A DNA stretch of 5,709 bases from Dehalococcoidia bacterium (GCA_004375725.1 SOKS01000029.1:1-5709), one strand, 5' to 3'. Shown: positions 1 through 5,709, numbered from the stretch's first letter. Translations and numbers: made by a program. The notes: generated by a model not told the origin, from the sequence alone.

Positions 1-323
1 TCGGGATATAAACCGCGTACCGTAACTTCAACGATGGACTTCCCGCCCAGTGCCTTGTAGCGCATGACCTCGTCAACGACAACATCCTCGTCGAGGAGCT
101 GAAGGTCATCATAGTTCTGGAAAGGATGGTAGCGTATCCACCAGAGGGTATCGATGGTCACCGGGTGACGGGCCCATTTCCGTTCCGTGGCCTCGCCCGA
201 GTCATAGTGCCAGGTAGTGCCATCGCAGATGAGGTGCTCGTGGGGCAGCGTGATGCCCATCTCCGACGGCTCGATAAGCCCCAGTACCGTCTGCACCTTT
301 CCCTTTAGTTCTGCCTGTTTCAC
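1..323 (-). CDS. Phosphotriesterase-related metal-dependent hydrolase, N-terminal part (cut by window edge)
   Basis: The first 107 codons of a protein that continues past the left edge. The translation has the phosphotriesterase (PTE) family opening: a strand ending in TVLG, then the motif GITLPHEHL with the metal-binding HxH pair at His28 and His30, then KALGGKSIVEVTVRGL near residues 91-105, which matches the second strand of the amidohydrolase TIM barrel in this family. The bridging lysine and later His/Asp metal ligands would lie outside the window. Family members are cytoplasmic lactonases, esterases or phosphotriesterases; a lactonase role fits best beside a sugar-acid-type dehydratase, but that is inference. 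The start is GTG, chosen because AAGGAGG sits 7 nt upstream and no in-frame ATG lies between them. The codons before the HxH also match the usual N-terminal length. It is the third gene of the minus-strand operon, 33 nt after the flavoprotein stop. No signal peptide is visible. Confidence 0.85.
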   Translation of the reverse strand, partial: MKQAELKGKVQTVLGLIEPSEMGITLPHEHLICDGTTWHYDSGEATERKWARHPVTIDTLWWIRYHPFQNYDDLQLLDEDVVVDEVMRYKALGGKSIVEVTVRGLYP

Positions 324-330
324 GTATTTT

Positions 331-337
331 CCTCCTT
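331..337 (-). promoter_or_regulatory. Shine-Dalgarno site fixing the GTG start of the hydrolase
   Basis: On the minus strand the bases read AAGGAGG, a near-perfect anti-16S match, 7 nt upstream of GTG at 323-321. It decides the start of the hydrolase gene, which has no nearby ATG at a correct spacing. Confidence 0.85.
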
Positions 338-356
338 ATCAAGCTCTATTAATATG

Positions 357-1865
357 CTATTTTTCTCTCATGGCATTCTCGGCGGCGATGCGGCCAAAGG
401 CGATGCATTCCGCGAGATTACCACCGCCGGCAGGGTAAAGCAGGCCGAATACGGAACCGCACTCCCCGGCCGCATAGAGGCCCGGAATCGGCTCACCGAA
501 CGGGTTGAGTACCTGCGCCCGGCTGTTTCGCCTCGGGCCACCCAGGGTATTTGACCCGCCGGGGAAGAGCCTGATGGCAAAGAACGGCGGCTCATCCAGC
601 GGCACCAGCTCCAGCGGGTTGCGTTCAAAATCAGGGTCATTGCCCACCTGGCAATGCCGATTCCACGTATTAATGGTATTTTCGAGATTCTCCGGGGGCA
701 TATTGAGCTTTGTGGCAAGCTCAGCAACGGTGTCGCCCTTCACAATCCAGCCCTTCTGCAGCTCAGTCAGGTTGTCCCGACTCCATTTGTAGAGCCGGTG
801 CGGGCCGGTGGGGCCGCTCGACAGTTGCGCCAGGGGACCAAATTTAACTCTACGCTGGTCAAAAATGTGATAGCTCGGCACACGTGGATACTCCAGCCGG
901 TGGGAGTCAAACCAGCCGCACTCATATGAAGCCGCATGGGGCTTCAGCTCCTCGGTCATGTAGCGGCGACCATACCGGTCAACGATAATAAAGCCAGCAG
1001 GCGCCTTTTCCTTTTCCGTCTTCATCGAGCGCTGGCTCCAGCCGCCGCCACTGAAATCGATAAAGAAAGCAAGGGAAAAATCGGGGAACTTGGCGCACAG
1101 CCGTGCCGAAACGCAGTTCATGTGCCAGAGACCGGCACCAACCTCCTGGGCCATTCTGATACCGTCGCCGGTATTGCCGGTGCCGCCAGCGAAATACATC
1201 GGGTAGACGCGGAGGTACTGCAGCTTCATCTCCTCGCTTTCCTCAAAGCCCCCCGTGCATAAAAGTACCGCCCTGGTTGCCCTGATATTAATTTCCCGGG
1301 GAGTCTTCCCACGGCCATCGGCCACCTTGACGCCGATTACCCTGCCGGTATTATCAGTTAACAACCGTACCGCCGATGTCTGATAGCGCACATCAATATT
1401 TCTGGAGGCAACCTGCTCATACATGAACTTCATCATGCGGAAGCCATTGCCCTGGTACTTCCACAGTTCCATGCTGTCGGCGCCGGGGAGCTGGGGAAAC
1501 TCAGCCGCTCTGGAGAAAAATTTAATGTTACCACCCAGCCGGGTAATCCAGTCTTTGTTCTGTGCCGTATAGGTAACCCAGGCCTTTACGGTATCGGCAT
1601 CCGTCCATGGCAACCCCGGCTGACTGCCCACCTGGCACAGGGCGGTCATATACTCGGTAGCGCGCTCAATATCTGACAAAGATAGAAACACTCCCATAGC
1701 GGTGCTGCTGCACGTGCAGTGCGTTTCTGCCGGCTGCTTCTCCAGAAGTACCGCGCGGGCACCAAGGTCATGAGCCGTTATCGACGCCACCGCGCCGGAT
1801 AGTCCGTACCCGATAATAACGATTTCTACCGTATCGTCCCAGCGGTAATTCCCCGGTGTTAACAT
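357..1865 (-). CDS. FAD-dependent oxidoreductase, fumarate reductase/succinate dehydrogenase flavoprotein-like
   Basis: A 502-aa soluble flavoprotein of the FAD_binding_2 family (fumarate reductase flavoprotein, 3-ketosteroid dehydrogenase and relatives). The N-terminal Rossmann fold shows GxGxxG at Gly19, Gly21 and Gly24, with Glu42 placed to bind the FAD ribose. Further family landmarks are CTGGFEESEEM (203-213), GNTGDGIRMAQEVGAG (230-245), DRYGRRYMTEE (296-306) and the C-terminal FAD block PGLYAAGE (461-468) with YPAGGGN (477-483) and FGRIAAENA (490-498). There is no signal peptide, heme motif (CxxCH) or membrane segment, so it is probably cytoplasmic and uses a soluble or unknown electron partner. 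Odd point: where many relatives carry a GGNS-type flavin-contact loop this protein has HCTCSSTAMG (49-58). Start ATG is supported by GGGAGG 5 nt upstream (1871-1876). It lies 21 nt after the dehydratase stop, in the same operon. Substrate unknown; reduction of a C=C bond or dehydrogenation of a hydroxy or ring compound are both possible. Confidence 0.88.
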   Translation of the reverse strand: MLTPGNYRWDDTVEIVIIGYGLSGAVASITAHDLGARAVLLEKQPAETHCTCSSTAMGVFLSLSDIERATEYMTALCQVGSQPGLPWTDADTVKAWVTYTAQNKDWITRLGGNIKFFSRAAEFPQLPGADSMELWKYQGNGFRMMKFMYEQVASRNIDVRYQTSAVRLLTDNTGRVIGVKVADGRGKTPREINIRATRAVLLCTGGFEESEEMKLQYLRVYPMYFAGGTGNTGDGIRMAQEVGAGLWHMNCVSARLCAKFPDFSLAFFIDFSGGGWSQRSMKTEKEKAPAGFIIVDRYGRRYMTEELKPHAASYECGWFDSHRLEYPRVPSYHIFDQRRVKFGPLAQLSSGPTGPHRLYKWSRDNLTELQKGWIVKGDTVAELATKLNMPPENLENTINTWNRHCQVGNDPDFERNPLELVPLDEPPFFAIRLFPGGSNTLGGPRRNSRAQVLNPFGEPIPGLYAAGECGSVFGLLYPAGGGNLAECIAFGRIAAENAMREK

Positions 1866-1886
1866 GGCGACCTCCCTGCCTCAGGA

Positions 1887-3041
1887 CTACCAGTAAGAAC
1901 CTATCCAGGTGGCCATGGGGGGCTGTTTCTTGGGCGGACGCTTACGTATTACATCCTCTCGGATGTCTGTGCCCAGCCCGGGACTCGTAGGAATCTCGAG
2001 GTAGCCATCCTTATAGATGATAGGCTCGGTAAGAACCTCATTGTACATATCCAGGTAGGGATAGAAGAACTCCTGGAAAACAAAATTGGGAATGCTGGCA
2101 TCAAGATGCAGGCTGGCGATGGTCTGCACGGGACCGTTGGAGTTGTGCGGCTGAACGGAAACGTAGTAGGCCTCGGCCATGGCCGCAATCTTCCTCAACT
2201 CCCAGATGCCACCCACGTTACAGATATCGGGCTGGATGATTTGCGCCGCATTCTTTTCAAAGAGGGGGCGGAACTCCCAGCGGGTATACAGTCGCTCGCC
2301 GGTGGCTATCGGCAGGTTTATCGACCGCTGCAGTGCCGCCAGGGCATCGAGGTTGTCCGGCGGTATGGGCTCCTCGTAGAAGAAGGGGTCATAAGGCTCC
2401 AGTTTATGGGCAATGCGGATGGCGCTGTGCATATTGAAGCGACCGTGACACTCAATGAGTATATCAACCGAAGGCCCCACCGCCTCCCTCACCGCCTTCA
2501 CGCAGGCGAGGGCGAACTCCTCCTCCGACCTCTGAATGACCTGCCCGCCCTCGCGGAAGGGGTCCCACTTCAGGGCGGTAAAGCCTTTATCCACCATTTT
2601 CAGGGCGTTTTCCGCAATTGAGTCCGGAGTATCTTCGGCGGTCATCTGGGTTACTATTTTCTGGAATGCCCAGGCATTGGCATAGGCTCTTGCCTTATCC
2701 CTCAGCTTCCCACCGAGCAACTCGTAGACCGGCACACCGAGGGCTTTTCCCTTGATGTCCCACAGTGCCTGCTCGATGCCACTCAAGGCAGTAAGTATGA
2801 TTAGCTGCCCGTACTTAAACGTCTGTTTATAGAGCGCGTTCCAGATGTATTCAATCTGGAAAGGGTCCTGACCGACCAGAAAATCCCTGAATGTTTCCAG
2901 GGCCTTGACGACCACCTCATCGTTCCTCTCCAGGCTCGCTTCCCCTACCCCGGTAAGGCCGCTGTCGGTATAGAGCTTGACGAAGGTCCAGTTGGCATGT
3001 CCGCCCTGGGTCTGAAAAACGCGCAGATCAGTGATTTTCAT
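1887..3041 (-). CDS. Enolase-superfamily enzyme (mandelate racemase/galactonate dehydratase-like)
   Basis: A 384-aa complete member of the mandelate racemase/muconate lactonizing enzyme family, a cytoplasmic Mg2+ enzyme that abstracts a proton alpha to a carboxylate. The N-terminal capping domain covers roughly residues 1-115 and the barrel follows. Apparent metal ligands are Glu197 (IECHGRF), Glu223 or Glu224 (FYEEP) and Glu249 (ATGERL). Acid/base candidates are His199 in the E-C-H-G-R motif and His299 (QPHNSNGP), the latter paired with Asp272 (QPDICNVGG); Glu324 (FQEFF) closes the site. This His/His arrangement is that of D-galactonate dehydratase and related sugar-acid dehydratases, so dehydration of an aldonate-like acid to a 2-keto-3-deoxy acid is the best guess. 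The substrate itself cannot be read. The first ligand is Glu where galactonate dehydratase has Asp. A basic, proline-rich tail (366-375) precedes the terminal IGSYW. Start ATG has GAGGGGG upstream. It is the first gene of the minus-strand operon. Confidence 0.9.
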   Translation of the reverse strand: MKITDLRVFQTQGGHANWTFVKLYTDSGLTGVGEASLERNDEVVVKALETFRDFLVGQDPFQIEYIWNALYKQTFKYGQLIILTALSGIEQALWDIKGKALGVPVYELLGGKLRDKARAYANAWAFQKIVTQMTAEDTPDSIAENALKMVDKGFTALKWDPFREGGQVIQRSEEEFALACVKAVREAVGPSVDILIECHGRFNMHSAIRIAHKLEPYDPFFYEEPIPPDNLDALAALQRSINLPIATGERLYTRWEFRPLFEKNAAQIIQPDICNVGGIWELRKIAAMAEAYYVSVQPHNSNGPVQTIASLHLDASIPNFVFQEFFYPYLDMYNEVLTEPIIYKDGYLEIPTSPGLGTDIREDVIRKRPPKKQPPMATWIGSYW

Positions 3042-3061
3042 TGCGAGTCCCCCTCACTAAC

Positions 3062-3073
3062 TTTTAATTAAAA
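3062..3073. repeat. 12-bp perfect AT-only palindrome in the dehydratase leader
   Basis: TTTTAATTAAAA is self-complementary over all 12 bases. It lies between the predicted transcription start of the minus-strand operon (near 3080) and the ribosome binding site of the dehydratase gene, a position where a bound repressor would block transcription. AT-only palindromes also arise by chance, so an operator role is only a suggestion. Confidence 0.35.
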
Positions 3074-3086
3074 TCGGCTAAAGAGG

Positions 3087-3116
3087 ATTATACCCTTACC
3101 ATGGAAAAATCCGCAA
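3087..3116 (-). promoter_or_regulatory. Predicted sigma-70-type promoter for the dehydratase-flavoprotein-hydrolase operon
   Basis: Read on the minus strand, a perfect -10 box TATAAT (3092-3087) is preceded by an 18-nt spacer and a partial -35 box TTGCGG (3116-3111), which matches the first three bases of TTGACA. Transcription would begin near 3080 and give a leader of about 40 nt before the ATG at 3041. The weak -35 box would suit a promoter that needs an activator. Confidence 0.6.
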
Positions 3117-3127
3117 GGTTATCAGGC

Positions 3128-3158
3128 CATATGCCCGGGATAGATATTCCATCATATG
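3128..3158. repeat. Pair of CATATG half-sites in the divergent control region
   Basis: CATATG occurs at 3128-3133 and again at 3153-3158, with centres 25 bp apart. The first sits in an interrupted palindrome GGCCATATGCCC (3125-3136, 10 of 12 bases symmetric) and the second in the perfect palindrome TCATATGA (3152-3159). Both lie between the two divergent promoters, about 50 and 78 bp upstream of the predicted plus-strand start, where an activator could serve one or both operons. Binding is inferred from position and symmetry only. Confidence 0.3.
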
Positions 3159-3172
3159 AAATAATCCAGTGA

Positions 3173-3201
3173 TTGACACGCCGGGGTACGCCCGGCTTAA
3201 T
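3173..3201 (+). promoter_or_regulatory. Predicted sigma-70-type promoter for the E1 alpha-E1 beta-E2 operon
   Basis: A perfect -35 box TTGACA (3173-3178) is followed by a 17-nt spacer and CTTAAT (3196-3201), four of six matches to TATAAT. Transcription would start near 3208, leaving a leader of about 69 nt before the E1 alpha ATG. A second TTGAC (3203-3207) lies downstream, but the candidate -10 box after it (TAGTCT) is poor. Confidence 0.5.
3180..3196. repeat. Inverted repeat inside the promoter spacer, candidate operator
   Basis: GCCGGG (3180-3185) and CCCGGC (3191-3196) are exact inverted repeats separated by GTACG. The repeat fills the space between the -35 and -10 boxes of the plus-strand promoter and touches the first -10 base. 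Flanking it are the near-identical direct repeats TTGACACG (3173-3180) and TTGACCCG (3203-3210), 30 bp apart. A regulator bound here would compete with RNA polymerase. It is not followed by a T-run, so a terminator is unlikely. Confidence 0.45.
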
Positions 3202-3213
3202 CTTGACCCGTAA

Positions 3214-3253
3214 ATTGCAGTATGGTAGTCTTACGATGGAATTTTACCGCAAT
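3214..3253 (+). other. Possible stem-loop in the E1 alpha mRNA leader
   Basis: ATTGCAGTA (3214-3222) can pair with TACCGCAAT (3245-3253), eight pairs and one A-C mismatch, across a 22-nt loop. It would lie within the leader about 10 nt before the Shine-Dalgarno site. No riboswitch class that I know is recognisable, and the stem is weak, so this may be chance. Confidence 0.2.
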
Positions 3254-3276
3254 CTCGACTTCAGAGGAGGAAACCT

Positions 3277-4239
3277 ATGCCAGAAATAGACGCTGCCAAA
3301 CTGAAAGAAATCTATACCAGTATGGTGAAGATCAGGTTTTTCGAAGAGAGAGCCATAATCGAGTACCGCAAAGGTCTGCCCGGCTTTATCCACGCCTCAA
3401 TCGGTCAGGAAGCAATCCCGGCGGGAGTTTGCGCCTTTCTCCGCGAAGATGACTATACCATAACGACACACCGCGGTCACGGCGACATTATCGCTAAAGG
3501 AGCCCAGCTCGACCGGATGATGGCCGAACTCTTCGCCAAAAAGACCGGCTACTGCAAAGGCAAAGGCGGCTCCATGCATATCGCCGATGTTGACCGCAAT
3601 ATCCTTGGTGCCACCGGCATTGTCGGCGACGGCATTCCCATTGCTGCCGGCGTCGGGACTGCCCTCAAGATGCAGGGCCTGGACAGTATAATGGTCGCTT
3701 TCTTCGGCGACGGCGCGACAAACTCCGGTGCCTTCCATGAAGGCATGGGACTGGCGGCAGCCTGGTACCTGCCCGTTCTCTTCGTCTGCCAGAACAACCT
3801 GTACCAGCAGAGCACGCCCACCCGGGACTACTGCCGCCTGACCGATATTGCCGACCGCGCCAAAGGCTACGGCATTCCCGGAATTACTGTCGATGGCAAT
3901 GACGCCATTGCCGTTGCCGAGGTAGCCAGGGAAGCGATTGAGAAGTGCCGCAAGGGTGAGGGCCCTATACTCATTGTCGGGAACACCTATCGGACCGTCG
4001 GTCACCACATGGGTGACCCCGGCACCAGCTACCGGAGCAAAGAGGAAGTTGAGGAATGGAAGAAGAAGGACCCGATAAAACGACTGCGCCAGCAGCTGGT
4101 ACAGAACAAGATGGCCACGGACGCCGAGCTTGATGAAATCGAAAACAACGTGTTGCGGGAGCTGGATGAGGCGGTCAAATTTGCCCAGGAAAGCCCCGAG
4201 CCCACGCCTGAAGAAGCGCTGGAAGATATCTACGCCTGA
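3277..4239 (+). CDS. Thiamine-diphosphate-dependent dehydrogenase E1 component, alpha subunit (pyruvate/acetoin dehydrogenase type)
   Basis: A complete 320-aa E1 alpha of the PdhA/AcoA family. With E1 beta it binds thiamine diphosphate (ThDP) and decarboxylates a 2-oxo acid, or cleaves acetoin, before passing the acyl group to the lipoyl arm of E2. The ThDP/Mg2+ motif runs from GDG (144-146) through GATNSGAFHEG to NN (173-174), spacing as in the family. The HRGHG stretch (65-69) and KGKGGSMHIAD (94-104) are also typical. The conserved phosphorylation-loop-like segment GHHMGDPGTSYR is at 242-253. The length and the KGKGGSMH context fit the short bacterial AcoA/PdhA forms; pyruvate, acetoin and branched-chain keto acids cannot be separated from sequence by eye. 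Residues 175-187 (LYQQSTPTRDYCR) differ from the usual acetoin or pyruvate enzyme sequence after NN. Start ATG has AGAGGAGG 6 nt upstream (3263-3270). It is first in its operon; E1 beta follows after 19 nt. Confidence 0.92.
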   Translation: MPEIDAAKLKEIYTSMVKIRFFEERAIIEYRKGLPGFIHASIGQEAIPAGVCAFLREDDYTITTHRGHGDIIAKGAQLDRMMAELFAKKTGYCKGKGGSMHIADVDRNILGATGIVGDGIPIAAGVGTALKMQGLDSIMVAFFGDGATNSGAFHEGMGLAAAWYLPVLFVCQNNLYQQSTPTRDYCRLTDIADRAKGYGIPGITVDGNDAIAVAEVAREAIEKCRKGEGPILIVGNTYRTVGHHMGDPGTSYRSKEEVEEWKKKDPIKRLRQQLVQNKMATDAELDEIENNVLRELDEAVKFAQESPEPTPEEALEDIYA

Positions 4240-4245
4240 TTTATT

Positions 4246-4254
4246 AAAGGGGGG
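4246..4254 (+). promoter_or_regulatory. Shine-Dalgarno site fixing the E1 beta start
   Basis: AAAGGGGGG lies 4 nt upstream of ATG at 4259. The reading frame stays open upstream to 4130, inside E1 alpha, but that extension encodes a Cys/Arg/Ser-rich stretch unlike any E1 beta. This site and the conserved MRELTYREAL opening show that translation starts at 4259. Confidence 0.85.
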
Positions 4255-4258
4255 AAGC

Positions 4259-5236
4259 ATGCGAGAGTTAACCTACCGAGAAGCACTGCGGGAAGCGCTC
4301 CGTGAAGAGATGAAGCGCGACCCCAAAGTATTTATGATGGGAGAGGAAATCGCCGAGTATGGCGGTTCCTATAAGGTAAGCCAGGGACTGCTGGAAGAGT
4401 TCGGTCACGAGCGTATCCGAAACACCCCCCTGGCCGAGGCCGCCATCGCCGGTGCCGCGCTGGGCGCATCGCTGGTGGGCATGCGGCCGGTGGCGGAAAT
4501 CATGTACATCGACTTTTCCTTCATCGCCGCCGACCAGATTATCAACCAGATCGCCAAGCTGCGCTATATGACCGGCGGCATGGTCAAGGTGCCCATGGTA
4601 ATGCGGACGCAGGGAGGTGGCGGGGTGGCCGCCGGGCCGCACCATTCCCAGTCACTGGAAGCCATCTTCGCCCACATCCCGGGGCTCTTCGTGGTCATGC
4701 CTTCCAATGCCTATGATGCCAAGGGCCTGCTCAAGACCAGCATCAGGGAGGACAATCCGGTTATCTTCATCGAGCACAAAAAGCTGTATGGTGAATCGTG
4801 CCCGGTTCCCGAAGAAGAGTATACGATTCCTCTGGGCAAAGGTGACATCAAGCGCGAAGGCAACGACATAAGCATCATCACCTACTCGCGCTGCGTGAAC
4901 TTCGCCCTGGAAGCCGCGGAGGAGCTTGCCAAGGATGGCGTGGATGTTGAGGTGGTCGATATAAGGACACTGAAGCCACTTGATGAGGCTATTATCCTGA
5001 GCTCGGTGCAGAAAACGGGCAAGGCAATGGTGGTCTACGAGGCCTGCCGCACCGGCGGCTTCGGCGCCGAGATTGCTGCCCTTATCGGCGAGAAGGCATT
5101 TGATTACCTGGATGCACCTATCAGGCGCGTGGCTTCGCTCGATTCACCGGTTTCCTTCAATCCCAGGCAGGAGCAGTATATACTGGTCAATCCGGAAAAG
5201 ATCCAGGCGGCGGCCCTGGAGATGATGGGAAAATAG
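4259..5236 (+). CDS. Thiamine-diphosphate-dependent dehydrogenase E1 component, beta subunit (pyruvate/acetoin dehydrogenase type)
   Basis: A complete 325-aa E1 beta, the usual length for PdhB/AcoB proteins, and partner of the alpha subunit in an alpha2beta2 E1. The N-terminal pyrimidine-binding domain has GEEIAEYGGSYKVSQGL (28-44) and TPLAE (56-60), whose Glu60 matches the glutamate that activates the ThDP aminopyrimidine ring. The GPHHSQSLEA segment (126-135) carries the active-site histidine pair His128-His129. The C-terminal transketolase-like domain starts near residue 195 and includes VDIRTLKPLD (233-242) and EACRTGGFGAEIAA (261-274), then RVASLDSPVSFNP (290-302), where many relatives have a D-x-P-x-P sequence. 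Cytoplasmic, no membrane segment. E2 begins 41 nt downstream. No feature separates pyruvate from acetoin or branched-chain specificity with confidence. Confidence 0.92.
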   Translation: MRELTYREALREALREEMKRDPKVFMMGEEIAEYGGSYKVSQGLLEEFGHERIRNTPLAEAAIAGAALGASLVGMRPVAEIMYIDFSFIAADQIINQIAKLRYMTGGMVKVPMVMRTQGGGGVAAGPHHSQSLEAIFAHIPGLFVVMPSNAYDAKGLLKTSIREDNPVIFIEHKKLYGESCPVPEEEYTIPLGKGDIKREGNDISIITYSRCVNFALEAAEELAKDGVDVEVVDIRTLKPLDEAIILSSVQKTGKAMVVYEACRTGGFGAEIAALIGEKAFDYLDAPIRRVASLDSPVSFNPRQEQYILVNPEKIQAAALEMMGK

Positions 5237-5277
5237 AAAATCAGAGCATTTCGATTTAACCGAGTGGAGGTATCAGT

Positions 5278-5709
5278 ATGGCCGTGGCCATTATCTTCCC
5301 CAAGCTTGATGAGGCAATGACGAGCGGCAAAATCGTCCGGTGGCTGAAAAACGAGGGCGACCGTGTGGAAAAAGGGGAGACCATTCTGGAGATTGAGAGT
5401 GAAAAGACTTCATTTGAACTTGAAGCCGAGGCTTCAGGTATTCTGAGCAAGATTACCGCCCAGCCGGGCGATGAGGTACCGATCGGTGTCACCATCGCCT
5501 ACATTCTTCAGCCTGGGGAGAAAGCACCAGAGGTTGAGACGCCAGTCGTTGTTACCGCGAAAGAGGAGAAACCAAAGGCAGAAGCAAAGGCAGAAGCACC
5601 TCAACCAGCCCGGGAATTGAAAGAGATTAAAGCCTCTCCACTGGCCAGAAACATTGCCAGAGAGCACAATGTTGAACTCGACCTGGTAACGGGAACCGGA
5701 CCTGGCGGC
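5278..5709 (+). CDS. Dihydrolipoyl acyltransferase E2 component, N-terminal part (cut by window edge)
   Basis: The first 144 codons of E2, the core of the dehydrogenase complex, which carries the acyl group from E1 to coenzyme A. A single lipoyl domain covers about residues 2-79; the lipoylated lysine is Lys43 in ESEKTS, on the expected beta hairpin, and GDRVEKGE (27-34) is typical of the fold. An Ala/Pro/Glu/Lys linker (about 80-117) follows, as expected for the mobile arm. Then comes the start of the peripheral subunit-binding domain, KASPLARNIAREHNVEL (118-134) with GTGPGG (139-144), where the window ends. The catalytic domain with its HxxxD motif would lie to the right. Start ATG is supported by GGAGG 7 nt upstream (5266-5270), and the conserved opening AIIFPKLDEAMTSGKI agrees. 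Only one lipoyl domain is present before the binding domain. Confidence 0.92.
   Translation, partial: MAVAIIFPKLDEAMTSGKIVRWLKNEGDRVEKGETILEIESEKTSFELEAEASGILSKITAQPGDEVPIGVTIAYILQPGEKAPEVETPVVVTAKEEKPKAEAKAEAPQPARELKEIKASPLARNIAREHNVELDLVTGTGPGG
5573..5596 (+). repeat. Perfect 12-bp tandem duplication in the E2 linker
   Basis: CAAAGGCAGAAG occurs twice back to back (5573-5584 and 5585-5596). It is in frame and doubles a four-residue Lys-Ala-Glu-Ala unit at about residues 100-107. Length changes in this flexible arm are tolerated, so replication slippage is the likely origin. Confidence 0.7.

Noticed and set aside
126..554. Small plus-strand open frames across the hydrolase start and flavoprotein end
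   Set aside because: They run antisense to recognised minus-strand genes and show no family signature.
2106..2621. 171-codon open frame on the plus strand opposite the dehydratase
   Set aside because: It lies entirely within the conserved enolase-family gene, resembles no family I know, and I saw no convincing start site of its own.
3180..3196. Intrinsic terminator at the GC-rich inverted repeat
   Set aside because: No T-run follows on either strand, and it lies between divergent genes inside a promoter, where termination is not expected.
4130..4258. Upstream extension of E1 beta by 43 codons into E1 alpha
   Set aside because: The added residues are unlike any E1 beta, and the strong Shine-Dalgarno site plus conserved opening place the start at 4259.
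3397..4260. Long 287-codon open frame on the minus strand opposite E1 alpha
   Set aside because: The plus-strand frame encodes a fully conserved E1 alpha with ThDP motifs. The antisense translation has no recognisable domain and is a by-product of GC-rich codon usage.
5573..5596. CRISPR or mobile-element repeat
   Set aside because: Only two 12-bp copies with no spacer, in frame within the E2 linker; simple tandem duplication explains it.

Overview
The window looks like part of a bacterial chromosome (or metagenomic contig) of moderately high GC, with strong purine-rich Shine-Dalgarno sites and tightly packed genes. It holds six protein genes in two divergent transcription units that share one 235-bp control region (3042-3276). 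I see no RNA genes, mobile elements, CRISPR arrays or terminators. The gene mix (enolase-superfamily dehydratase, fumarate-reductase-like flavoprotein, phosphotriesterase-like hydrolase, AcoA/PdhA-type dehydrogenase) would suit an organotrophic Chloroflexota such as Dehalococcoidia/SAR202-like lineages, where enolase and flavoprotein paralogs are known to be expanded. That taxonomic guess comes from gene content only and is weak.

Left half, minus strand, read from 3041 down to 1: an enolase-superfamily (mandelate racemase/galactonate dehydratase-like) enzyme of 384 aa, then a 502-aa FAD-dependent oxidoreductase of the fumarate reductase/ketosteroid dehydrogenase type, then the first 107 codons of a phosphotriesterase-related metal hydrolase that runs off the left edge. 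Gaps are 21 and 33 nt and each gene has its own ribosome binding site, so this is almost certainly one operon. A promoter with a perfect TATAAT lies just upstream of it.

Right half, plus strand, 3277 to 5709: E1 alpha (320 aa), E1 beta (325 aa) and the first 144 codons of the lipoyl-bearing E2 of a 2-oxo acid (or acetoin) dehydrogenase complex. The rest of E2, and probably E3, should follow past the right edge. A TTGACA-17-CTTAAT promoter precedes the operon, and a perfect inverted repeat fills part of its spacer.

Together the two units could form a small catabolic locus. In the left operon a hydrolase/lactonase could open a lactone, the enolase-family enzyme could dehydrate the resulting hydroxy acid to a 2-keto acid, and the flavoprotein could do a redox step. 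The right operon could oxidatively decarboxylate a keto product to an acyl-CoA. This linkage is inferred from adjacency and family chemistry; no substrate can be read from the sequence. All genes belong to known families, and the less explained parts are the control region and the substrate specificities.
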